Source: Thermosediminibacter litoriperuensis (GTDB lineage: Bacteria > Bacillota > Thermosediminibacteria > Thermosediminibacterales > Thermosediminibacteraceae). From it: a stretch of DNA of 64,000 nt. Within the stretch, counting starts at the first letter, position 1, and every line of letters starts with the position of its first letter. Positions 25,626 to 34,300 of the stretch are shown in pieces. The stretch spans positions 1 through 64,000 of the forward strand of contig NZ_VNHO01000012.1 of NCBI RefSeq assembly GCF_008124715.1, written 5' to 3'. The position numbers were made by a program, and so were the translations under genes. A model generated the notes under the pieces. The model searched no databases and had not been told where the DNA came from. It saw only the letters and a program-made list of their open reading frames with translations.

Positions 25626-25860
25626 AATACGCCGGTATTTTGGACTTAAACGGACAATACTTTTCTACTCACAATATTTTGAGAGCTGATTATAATAAAA
25701 AAGAATGATTGGGAGCATTATATTTTTTTCATGCATGATTTCAGAAGAATCCAAAGACGTCATTTTTACTTATTTTCATGATTTTGCATGGTATTGTTTA
25801 TATTTCCATAGATTCATCATTGTTTAATAACATTTTGAGATTTGAAAGGATAATACTACA
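25626..25860 (+). other. A/T-rich intergenic stretch after ispG
   Basis: It holds a weak hairpin right after ispG (AAAATAC at 25624-25630 with GTATTTT at 25635-25641) and a possible promoter, CTCACA at 25668-25673 and TATAAT at 25691-25696, 17-nt spacer, that could serve the two unknown genes. Otherwise I see nothing coding in it. Confidence 0.35.
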
Positions 25861-26331
25861 ATGAATAGAAGAATTCCTGTTTTTATAAAATTACTATTTT
25901 TGCTGCTATTTATCAATGCTTTTTTACTAATATTTACAGTCTATTCAACAAAATCAACTCCTGAGAAATATTTAAGAAAGATATTAAATGATATAGAAAC
26001 CGGTAGTGTTTTAGAATACAAAGAAAAGGATAAGTTATTAGAAATAAAGAGAGTTTTTGATATGGCAAAGAAAGCCGGATTGGGGAATATTAAATATAAT
26101 ATTTCATATTTAGATAATAAGTATAGTGTATATGTGTATTTCTTGGAAGATTACAGCAGTAATGGTTTTAAAAAGCCAATTCAAGCTTCGGGTGAAGAAG
26201 ATAATATAAAACTTAGTAGATTAATTCTTAATTTTAAATTAAAAAAGAAATACCTACTCCTTTACGAATTTGAAGATGTTTCGATTGTAGGTTCCGATTT
26301 GAATGGATTGGGGAATGTATATGGAAGGTAA
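25861..26331 (+). CDS. Unknown membrane-anchored protein in A/T-rich islet
   Basis: 156 aa, ATG after GAAAGGATAATACTACA. An N-terminal membrane helix (about 7-28) could be a signal anchor; the rest is a charged, probably extracytoplasmic domain with many Lys, Tyr and Asn. No family recognised. It is much richer in A/T, and in AAA, ATA and TTA codons, than its neighbours. Overlaps or abuts the next gene, so the two form a pair. Confidence 0.6.
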   Translation: MNRRIPVFIKLLFLLLFINAFLLIFTVYSTKSTPEKYLRKILNDIETGSVLEYKEKDKLLEIKRVFDMAKKAGLGNIKYNISYLDNKYSVYVYFLEDYSSNGFKKPIQASGEEDNIKLSRLILNFKLKKKYLLLYEFEDVSIVGSDLNGLGNVYGR

Positions 26332-26653
26332 AAATATTTTATTATGTGAACATTGCGGAGGGCTAATTGAAAGCAAGGATGATTTAGTGGTAGCGTTTTA
26401 TTTTTTTACTTTATCAGCATACCACAATGAATGCTATAGTAAGGCAGTAAAAAATAACCTTTTCTTAAGCAATGTTCCTATAAACGGAAATGTTTCCGAT
26501 ATCGGAATTATAATTGGATCTTTATTGAGTGTACTAATGCATTTCATTAGCCCTGTATTTTATGAAACAAAAATATTATTTTCATTGGTGACAATAATAT
26601 GCCTACTGATAAGGATTTATACGTGGTTCATATATGAAAGCGTTTTTGATTGA
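26315..26653 (+). CDS. Unknown protein with zinc-site-like cysteines and two membrane helices
   Basis: About 112 aa; in-frame ATGs occur at 26303, 26315 and 26321, and 26315 or 26321 fit the upstream TTGGGGA best. The N-terminal part has CEHCGG and, about 30 residues on, HNECYSKA, a C-x2-C and H-x3-C set that could bind zinc. Two hydrophobic helices follow (near 63-80 and 86-102). No family recognised. Same A/T-rich composition as the gene before it and probably co-expressed. Confidence 0.55.
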   Translation: MYMEGKNILLCEHCGGLIESKDDLVVAFYFFTLSAYHNECYSKAVKNNLFLSNVPINGNVSDIGIIIGSLLSVLMHFISPVFYETKILFSLVTIICLLIRIYTWFIYESVFD

Positions 26654-26738
26654 ACTGTAATGCGTCATAATAGCTTTGTTCAATAGCTTTTATTTCTGTA
26701 CAGGTTATCCCTATTTACTAACTTATAGTAAGGTCCCT

Positions 26739-26767
26739 TTGACAATAAAAGACATATCTGATAAAAT
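26739..26767 (+). promoter_or_regulatory. SigA-type promoter of the proS operon
   Basis: TTGACA at 26739-26744 and TAAAAT at 26762-26767, 17-nt spacer. Located just upstream of the T-box leader. Confidence 0.8.
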
Positions 26768-26789
26768 AACTTAAAATAAAATAATACTA

Positions 26790-27015
26790 ATAACAGGCGT
26801 TGATGGAGGCCAGTAAGAAGTCCACCCGATGAAAAGAGAGCGGTCCCACCGGCTGAAAGGCCCGCCATCGGAAGCTTCTGAACCCACCTCCGGAGTCTGC
26901 CGGAAACGGCCGGTCAAATGTACCGTTATCTAAATGAGTACTTTTTATGCTTTGCTTTTTTAAGCAGGGTGGTACCGCGAAAAACCTTCGCCCCTTCGGT
27001 GCGAAGGTTTTTTTA
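26790..27015 (+). ncRNA. T-box riboswitch, proline-specific, with terminator
   Basis: The 3' T-box motif AGGGTGGTACCGCG lies at 26966-26979 and is followed by a terminator stem, AAAACCTTCGC to 26991 with GCGAAGGTTTT from 27001, and a T-run. Upstream, the stem I region begins near GGCGTTGATGGAGG and contains an AGTAAGA loop-E-like piece at about 26811. The specifier loop reads GAACCCAC, giving specifier CCC (26883-26885), a proline codon. Uncharged tRNA-Pro would stabilise the antiterminator and switch on the genes from 27044. The region from 26654 to the start of proS is otherwise non-coding. Confidence 0.9.
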
Positions 27016-27043
27016 ATAAATTTTTTCGGAAGGAGAAGTGATT

Positions 27044-28480
27044 ATGGAAGATAAATACGTCAAGGAGATTACGGCGAAGTCGGAGGATTTTTCTCAATGG
27101 TATGTGGACGTTATCCTAAAGGGCGAACTGGCTGACTATTCTCCGGTCAGGGGCTGTATGGTGATAAGACCATACGGCTACGCTCTCTGGGAAAATATGC
27201 AAAAACTTTTAGACCGTCGTTTTAAAGAAACAGGTCACAAAAACGCTTACTTCCCTCTTTTTATACCGGAATCACTGCTCAAAAAAGAAGCCGAACACGT
27301 GGAGGGCTTTGCCCCGGAAGTGGCCTGGGTGACCCACGGAGGCCAGGAGGAACTGGCAGAGCGCCTAGCCGTTCGCCCAACCTCCGAGACTATCATATGC
27401 AGCATGTACTCGAAATGGATAAAATCCTGGAGGGACTTGCCTGTTCTTATCAACCAGTGGTGCAGTGTGGTTAGGTGGGAGAAGAGCACGAAACCTTTTG
27501 TGAGAACCGCCGAATTTTTGTGGCAGGAAGGGCATACCGCTCACAGGACCGAGGAGGACGCCGAGGAAGAAACACTGCGTATGCTCGAAGTTTATCGCGA
27601 CTTTGTCGAAAATGAACTAGCACTACCAGTCATAAAAGGCAGAAAATCGGAGAACGAAAAGTTTGCAGGCGCCTTAAGGACGTACACCATAGAGGCTATG
27701 ATGAGCGACGGTAAGGCCTTACAGGCCGGAACGTCTCATAATCTGGGACAGCATTTTTCAAAAGTGTTTGACATTACTTTTCTGGACCAGGACGGCAAAC
27801 TGAAGTACGTCTGGCAGACTTCATGGGGGGTGACGACTCGCCTGATAGGTGCGATTATAATGACCCACGGGGACGACAGAGGCCTTAAGCTCCCGCCGAG
27901 GGTTGCACCAATCCAGGTGGTGATAGTACCCATTTTCGGCCAACAAAAAGAAGAGATTCTCGAAAAATCCAGGTCGCTCTACCAAACCCTCAAGGATTAC
28001 TTTAGAGTCGAACTGGATGACCGCGACGAATATACGCCCGGCTGGAAGTTCAACGAATGGGAAATGAAAGGTGTCCCGGTAAGACTCGAAATAGGGCCCA
28101 AAGATTTAGCTCAAAATCAGGTACTGCTGGTGAGAAGGGATACCGGGGCAAAAATTTCCGTAAAGGAAGCGGATTTAATACCTTATCTGACCGGCCTACT
28201 CGATGATATCCAGGCGAACATGTTCAAAGAAGCCAGGAAATTCATGGAGGATAATACGAGAGAAGCTTTCAATTTTGAAGAACTGAAAAACATTATAGAG
28301 AACAAAAAAGGGTTTGTGAAAGCCATGTGGTGCGGCAGCGGGGAATGTGAAAAACGAGTAAAGGAAGAGACCGGTGCAACCCTCAGGTGTATCCCCTTCG
28401 ACCAGGAACAAATTTCCGATAAATGTGTGGTCTGCGGAAAAGAGGCTAAAAAAATGGTTTACTTTGCAAAATCCTATTGA
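27044..28480 (+). CDS. proS: Prolyl-tRNA synthetase, archaeal/eukaryote-like short form
   Basis: 478 aa from ATG 27044 after AGGAGAAG; an in-frame GTG at 27038 lies within the site. Class II catalytic core: motif 1 region IRPYGYALWENMQ, motif 2 VVRWEKSTKPFVRTAEFLW and motif 3 with TSWGVTTRLIGAII. The anticodon-binding domain follows, then a zinc-type C-terminal domain (CGSGEC, CVVCG). There is no YbaK-like INS insertion between motifs 2 and 3, so it cannot edit Ala-tRNA-Pro by itself. It is the cell's probable Pro-tRNA maker and is controlled by the T-box. The gene after it supplies an editing domain. Confidence 0.95.
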   Translation: MEDKYVKEITAKSEDFSQWYVDVILKGELADYSPVRGCMVIRPYGYALWENMQKLLDRRFKETGHKNAYFPLFIPESLLKKEAEHVEGFAPEVAWVTHGGQEELAERLAVRPTSETIICSMYSKWIKSWRDLPVLINQWCSVVRWEKSTKPFVRTAEFLWQEGHTAHRTEEDAEEETLRMLEVYRDFVENELALPVIKGRKSENEKFAGALRTYTIEAMMSDGKALQAGTSHNLGQHFSKVFDITFLDQDGKLKYVWQTSWGVTTRLIGAIIMTHGDDRGLKLPPRVAPIQVVIVPIFGQQKEEILEKSRSLYQTLKDYFRVELDDRDEYTPGWKFNEWEMKGVPVRLEIGPKDLAQNQVLLVRRDTGAKISVKEADLIPYLTGLLDDIQANMFKEARKFMEDNTREAFNFEELKNIIENKKGFVKAMWCGSGECEKRVKEETGATLRCIPFDQEQISDKCVVCGKEAKKMVYFAKSY

Positions 28481-28496
28481 TGGAAGGTAATGCGAA

Positions 28497-29966
28497 ATGA
28501 GGATGACCGAAATTTTTCCAACCACATTGTTTAACCTCCCGGCCGGGATAACCGGTCGGGCGGCAAGTTACCTTTACCAGAGCGGTATCTTGCGAACGGG
28601 GGAAACTTTGACTTTTTTTACGCTGGGTGTTGAGGTACTGCGGAATATAGTGGAGTCGATAGAAGGGTATTTGAAGTCATCGGGCTTCAGGGAGGTAGTA
28701 CAAAAACGCCCTTCCTGCATGGATTTACAAAAAGAGGTAACTTCACCAAAACAGCTACCTCTATTTTTTTATAGTTTCTCTTCCGGCGGGCTCCAACTAG
28801 ACATGTACCAGATCGGTGAAAGCCCGGATACTATCAACCACACGATTAACCATATACTGGAAAAATACTGCCTGGATGTGGTGGATGTGGGCAGGGCTGA
28901 GAATAAAATATCAAAAGTGGTAATGTCGCAAGGGGCTCCTCTTGAATTCTTTAACTGCCCTGCCTGCAGGTACTCGACCACCGGTGATTTCCCTTTAAAT
29001 TATCCTCATAAAGCTGCTCGCCCCGGAGAAGAAAAATCCGTCGAAAAAGTTTACACTCCAGATAAAAGGACGATAAAAGATCTGTGCGACTTTCTCGGTG
29101 TAAAGCCCGAAGATACCATCAAGACGATGATATATAGAGCGCTCATAGACGGCGGAGAGGTCTTTTTTGCCGCTCTGGTTCCGGGTTCGAGAAGTGTTAA
29201 TGAGAAAAAATTGAAAGTGGCACTCGGCGCGCATGAACTTGACCTGGCCAACGTCGAAACCGTTGAGCGGTTAACGGGAGCTCCACACGGCTTTGCAGGG
29301 CCCTGCGGCTTAGTTGGAGTTAAGATAATTGCCGATACAGAAATTGCCGGCATGAATAACGTAGTAACGGGAGCTAATGAAAAAGATTATCATCTCATTA
29401 ACGTAAATCCCGGGCGAGATTTTCGAATCGACATACTGGCGGATATAAAAGAGACGGCGGAAGGGGATCCCTGTCCCGCTTGCGGAAAACCGCTGAATGC
29501 CGGGTCGGGTATAGAAGTGGCTGAATGGAAACAAGTAGTCTGCGAAGGTAAAAAAATAGAGGCTGCTGCCTTTTTCCTTGAAAATTTAATACTCGCCATT
29601 GCAGAAAAGCACTGCGACGATAATGGCTTAATCTGGCCCGAGTTTATAGCGCCGTATAAAGTCGTCGTAATCCCCGTCAACACTAAAGATGCGAGGCAGC
29701 TGGACCGCTCGATAAAGGTCTATGAGGAGCTCAATAAAATAATCCCGGCGATTATCGACGACAGGCCTCAAAGTCCGGGGGTGAAATTTAAAGACGCGGA
29801 ACTGCTGGGATTTCCCATCAGGATAACTATAGGACCCAGATCCCTGGAAAAAGGTGTGGCAGAAATAAAACTCCGGCGAACCGGAGAAATGGTCGAAGTT
29901 GAATTCGACAGAATAACAGAGAAGGTATGCGAGATGTTGAACTTTCAACCTGGAAGCCGGTGTTGA
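28497..29966 (+). CDS. Degenerate bacterial-type ProRS paralogue retaining the INS editing domain
   Basis: 489 aa, ATG after GGAAGGT, 17 nt after proS. Its order matches bacterial ProRS: N-terminal catalytic part (MRMTEIFPTTLFNLPA), CPAC at 154-157, INS/YbaK-like editing domain about 190-318, a second CPAC at 335-338, and an anticodon-binding domain from about 385 (APYKVVVIPVN, SPGVKFKDAELLG). Motif 2 arginine and motif 3 (normally GIGVSR) are missing, so it should not charge tRNA. The editing set K209, G261, D280 and H299 is complete, with the same spacing as E. coli K279, G331, D350 and H369 (recalled). A trans-editing factor that hydrolyses Ala-tRNA-Pro, guided by its own anticodon-binding domain, is the best inference. 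Confidence 0.8.
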   Translation: MRMTEIFPTTLFNLPAGITGRAASYLYQSGILRTGETLTFFTLGVEVLRNIVESIEGYLKSSGFREVVQKRPSCMDLQKEVTSPKQLPLFFYSFSSGGLQLDMYQIGESPDTINHTINHILEKYCLDVVDVGRAENKISKVVMSQGAPLEFFNCPACRYSTTGDFPLNYPHKAARPGEEKSVEKVYTPDKRTIKDLCDFLGVKPEDTIKTMIYRALIDGGEVFFAALVPGSRSVNEKKLKVALGAHELDLANVETVERLTGAPHGFAGPCGLVGVKIIADTEIAGMNNVVTGANEKDYHLINVNPGRDFRIDILADIKETAEGDPCPACGKPLNAGSGIEVAEWKQVVCEGKKIEAAAFFLENLILAIAEKHCDDNGLIWPEFIAPYKVVVIPVNTKDARQLDRSIKVYEELNKIIPAIIDDRPQSPGVKFKDAELLGFPIRITIGPRSLEKGVAEIKLRRTGEMVEVEFDRITEKVCEMLNFQPGSRC

Positions 29967-30025
29967 ATTTTTATAACAACTGTGGTACATTTTTCTTGCT
30001 AAACTGTTTAGAAAGGGAGATCTTA

Positions 30026-30670
30026 ATGCCGGTAGCGGTTGTGATCCCGGCCTACAATGAGGAAAAGACCGTGGGAAATATACTCCGACTTTTAAAATCA
30101 ATTGAGTTCATCGATGAAATCATCCTGGTGAGCGACGGTTCCACTGATAATACTGCTTCCATAGGCAAAAGCTGCGGCGTTAGAGTTATAGAACTTACGC
30201 AAAACAGCGGAAAAGTCAGTGCCGTCATGCATGGTGTAAAAAGTACCGACGCAGACGTAATACTTCTTTTGGACGCCGATTTGATCGGCCTGAAAAGAGA
30301 ACACGTTTCCGATCTTTTAAGGCCTGTTTTGGAAGAAGACGCCGACATGACCGTGGGAATTTTTAAAAACGGTAGAGGAGCTACAGACCTCGCGCAAAAA
30401 ATAGCCCCTTTCTTATCGGGTCAACGGGCCGTCCAACGGCGGGTTTTCGATAAATTGGATGGGTACGGCATTAAAGATTACGGCCTCGAGATGGCCCTTA
30501 CCATTCTGGCGAAAAGAGAAAATTTAAAGGTACAACCGGTGATACTGAAGGATCTGACCCATGTTATGAAGGAGGAAAAGCGGGGTTTGATAATGGGTGG
30601 GTTGGCCCGCATGAAGATGTACTGGGATATATTATTCTGCATACTGAAATTGAAGCTAGAGGTGTTTTAA
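30026..30670 (+). CDS. Glycosyltransferase family 2
   Basis: 214 aa from ATG 30026, set by GAAAGGGAGAT; the longer frame overlaps the previous gene. GT-A fold: VVIPAYNEEKTVGNIL at the start, SDGSTDNT near 37-44, and LLLDADLIG near 77-85 (DxD). No membrane helix, though the C-terminal stretch is hydrophobic enough to associate with a membrane. Probable sugar transfer to a lipid or wall component; the acceptor is unknown. It is coupled to the MgtC gene, whose GTG starts right after its stop. Confidence 0.85.
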   Translation: MPVAVVIPAYNEEKTVGNILRLLKSIEFIDEIILVSDGSTDNTASIGKSCGVRVIELTQNSGKVSAVMHGVKSTDADVILLLDADLIGLKREHVSDLLRPVLEEDADMTVGIFKNGRGATDLAQKIAPFLSGQRAVQRRVFDKLDGYGIKDYGLEMALTILAKRENLKVQPVILKDLTHVMKEEKRGLIMGGLARMKMYWDILFCILKLKLEVF

Positions 30671-31333
30671 GTGGGGCTAACTCAAGCGGAAATAATTTTG
30701 AGACTTTTTCTCTCAATACTGCTGGGAGGTATAATCGGTATAGAAAGGGAGAGTGTCAATAGGCCCGCCGGATTCAGGACCCATGTTCTAGTTTGTACTG
30801 GTTCTACTCTGACGATGCTGGTTTCCATATACATGTTTGAAAAGTACCGCGCGCTCACAACCTTGGATCCAGCTCGCATTGCCGCCCAGGTGGTAAGCGG
30901 TATCGGATTTTTAGGGGCAGGAACCATCATAAGAGTAGGCCCAACGGTGAGGGGATTGACCACCGCAGCCAGCCTCTGGACCGTGGGCTCAATCGGCCTC
31001 GCTGTGGGCAGCGGATTTTATTTGGCCGCAATCGCCGCCACCTTCTTCACCTTCGTGACCCTCATATCCCTTTCGCGAATTGAAAACTTTATAGTTGGAA
31101 AAAAGCTGCTGCAATCCCTGTCTCTAGTCGTCGACGACAAGCCAGGCCAGATAGGAAGAATAGGCACAATCCTGGGAGAGATGGGGGTTAGCATAAAAAA
31201 AATAAGGATTGAAAGTACGGAAGGTAGCAGAGTGGTTATCGTGCTTTTACTGCGGCTGCCGTCAAACGTAAAGCTGGATGAAGTGATCACACGACTTTCT
31301 CAAACAGAGGGAATTTATAGTATTGAAGTGTAA
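30671..31333 (+). CDS. MgtC/SapB family membrane protein with C-terminal ACT-like domain
   Basis: 220 aa, GTG start immediately after the GT2 stop. About five helices with the MgtC signatures GGIIGIERESVNRPAGFRTH near 19-38 and VSGIGFLGAGTIIR near 75-88. The C-terminal 75 residues (DDKPGQIGRIGTILGEMGVS) look like an ACT domain. MgtC proteins influence Mg2+ homeostasis and F-type ATPase activity in pathogens; its role in a free-living spore-former is unknown. Confidence 0.88.
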   Translation: MGLTQAEIILRLFLSILLGGIIGIERESVNRPAGFRTHVLVCTGSTLTMLVSIYMFEKYRALTTLDPARIAAQVVSGIGFLGAGTIIRVGPTVRGLTTAASLWTVGSIGLAVGSGFYLAAIAATFFTFVTLISLSRIENFIVGKKLLQSLSLVVDDKPGQIGRIGTILGEMGVSIKKIRIESTEGSRVVIVLLLRLPSNVKLDEVITRLSQTEGIYSIEV

Positions 31334-31347
31334 ACTGGGGGATATTT

Positions 31348-34300
31348 ATGACCAGGTTGGGTATACTGCTTGATCTATCAAAATTTAGCGATAAAGAAAA
31401 GCAGTTGCTGGAAAAAACGGCTGTGAAAAAAGTAGCCGTAAGTACCCACGAGAGAACAATAAAAATAGAGCTTTCGTCGGAGGAAGATCTATCTCAAGAT
31501 TTGGTTTCTAAAGTTCGGGAGGAATTAAAGGAAAAACTTAAAGGCTGTTGCGCGATAAACTTGTGTTTTTCAGGGAAAAGTCTGTGCGCATCGGAGGATG
31601 CCACTGAAGTTATCCAGGAAAAATGGGCTGAGTGTTTGAAAAATCTCTTTAGAAAGGTGGCTTCCGCAAGAATATGGATGCTTAACTGCACATATGAGTA
31701 CGATAAAGGTACTCTATTTATTTATATTGAGAAAAACGGAATCGAGTACCTTCAGAAAAAAAAGTGCAGCCGCATAATTGAGGAATTTTTTCAAAAACTA
31801 GGCATTAACCTGAAAGTTTCATTTGAAGAAAAAGAACAGGTAGAGTATTACGATATATCCGAAGAAGACCGGCAGCTGGTTGAAGCTTTACTTAGCAGCG
31901 ATGAGGTTAAAACAGAAGCCCCCTTGGAGGACTATACTTCCGCGGACCTGATTTTTGGGAGGGATGTGGAGGGCGAGCCGGTTTCATTAAAGGAAATCGC
32001 CGGCGAGGCTAAAGAAATAATCGTGAACGGGCGGGTTTTTGAAGTAGCCTGTCGCGAAATTAAAAACGATACCAAACTGGTTACTTTCGGACTGACCGAT
32101 GGTTCGGGTTCCCTAGCAGTAAAAATCTTTGCATCAAACGATAAAAAATGCGCAGTGGAAAGAATTCAAGAAGGAATCTGGGTAAAAATCAGAGGCCGGG
32201 TGGAAAAGAACAGCTACTCCGAAGAATTGGAATTAATACCTCATGACATTAAGATAATACCAAAACCTATGAGGTCGGACAACAGCAGTGAGAAAAGGGT
32301 GGAGTTACACCTTCACACAAGATACAGCGCCATGGATGCGGTTTGTTCCCCAAAAGAAGTAATAGAATTGTGCAAACACTGGGGTCATAAAGCCGTGGCC
32401 TTTACCGACCATGGGGTAGTCCAGTCTTTTCCCGAGGTTTATGAAGCCGCAAAAGCCGCCGGGCTCAAACCGATATACGGTGTGGAGGCCTATGTATTCG
32501 ACGATGAATATCCAGTAATGACCGAACCTCCCGAAGGAAACATCGATGATTTTGTATACGTCGTCACCGATATTGAAACCACCGGTTTGTCTTTAGATAC
32601 GGATGCAATAATTGAAATAGGTGCAGTTAAGGTTTACAGAGGACAAATCGTAGATAGGTTTCATTCTTTCGTCAACCCCGGCAGACCTGTTTCTCCTTAT
32701 ATAACCAACTTAACGGGGATTAACAACGCCATGGTCAGTCAAGCACCACCCATTAAAGACGTAATGTCTGATTTCCTGCGTTTTATCGGCAATGATATTT
32801 TCGTCGCCCACAACGCGGAATTCGATTCGGGTTTTATTAGAAGAGATTGCGCAAGATTTGGTATAGAATTTAACAATAAAGTAATGGATACATTAAATCT
32901 TTCAGCTCTTATTTTTCCCGAACTTAAGAACCACCGCCTAGACACCATAGCCAAAAAATTTAACATAAATATGGGAAGACATCACAGGGCTGACGACGAC
33001 GCCAACACGGCCGCATTGATACTTATCGAGTTGCTGAAGAAACTGAAAGAACAAGGAATAGATGACCTTTCTATGATAAATCGCGTTAATAAAAAGGCCG
33101 CCCAGTATCTCAATTCGTATCACGCTATTATACTCGTTAAAAACAACCAGGGATTGAGGAATCTTTATAAATTGGTGTCGATTTCTCATCTGGAATATTT
33201 TTACAGGAATCCACGCATTCCTAAAAGCCTCCTGAAAAAATACAGAGATGGGCTTATTGTGGGGTCGGGGTGCGAGGCGGGAGAACTATTTCAGAGTTTG
33301 ATCCATCACCGCTCCTGTGAGGATATAAAGCGGATAGTATCTTTTTACGATTTTCTGGAAATTCAACCCTTGCAGAATAACAACTTCTTGATAGAAAAAG
33401 GCATACTTTCAAACGAGAAGAAACTACAGGAGATAAATAAAAAGATTTACCAGCTGGGCAAAATGTACAATAAACCCGTCGTTATTACCGGTGATGTGCA
33501 CTTTTTGAATCCAGAGGATGAGACTTACAGGAAAATTCTGCTGACGGTCCAGGGATATAAGGATAATGATATCAGTTCGGGGCTTTACCTGAAGACCACC
33601 GAAGAGATGCTGAATGAATGCCAATACCTTGGCGAGGAAGCTGCCAGAGAAGTGGTCATCGAAAATCCAAACAGCATCGCCGACGAAATAGAAGACGGAA
33701 TAAAACCGGTCCCCGATGAACTTTACCCTCCCAAAATCGAAGGAGCCGATGAAGAGATCGTAAACATGACCTATAGCAGGGCCAAAGAAATTTACGGTGA
33801 AGAACTTCCGGAAATCGTAAAAAAGAGAATAGAGCGGGAGCTGAATTCGATAGTAAGTAACGGGTATTCGGTTATATACCTTATAGCTCACAAACTTGTC
33901 AAAAAATCGCTGGACGACGGTTATCTTGTTGGCTCCAGGGGTTCTGTAGGCTCATCCCTGGTGGCGACCATGTGCGGCATTACGGAAGTCAACCCCCTGC
34001 CGCCGCACTACCTGTGCCCAAAGTGCAAAAACTCTATTTTCCCTGATAATGTCGAAGGAATTGTGGGCCCTGACCTTTCCGATAAAAATTGCCCGACCTG
34101 CGGATGCCTCATGAAAAAGGACGGGTATAACATCCCATTTGAAGTATTCATGGGCTTCGAGGGAGACAAGGTGCCGGATATCGACCTTAATTTTTCAGGA
34201 GAATACCAGCCAATCGCCCACAAGTATACTGAAGAACTGTTCGGTAAGAACAACGTATTCCGTGCCGGCACCATTTCCACCATCGCGGAAAAGACTGCTT

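Noticed and set aside
26303-26331. Frameshift joining the two A/T-rich genes into one
   Set aside because: The first protein is probably outside the membrane and the second has its own starts and a cysteine motif at its N terminus; a coupled pair is simpler.
28497-29966. Reading the second ProRS as a pseudogene
   Set aside because: The frame is full length and intact, with a good ribosome site and a complete editing residue set, so loss of only the charging motifs points to a new role more than decay.
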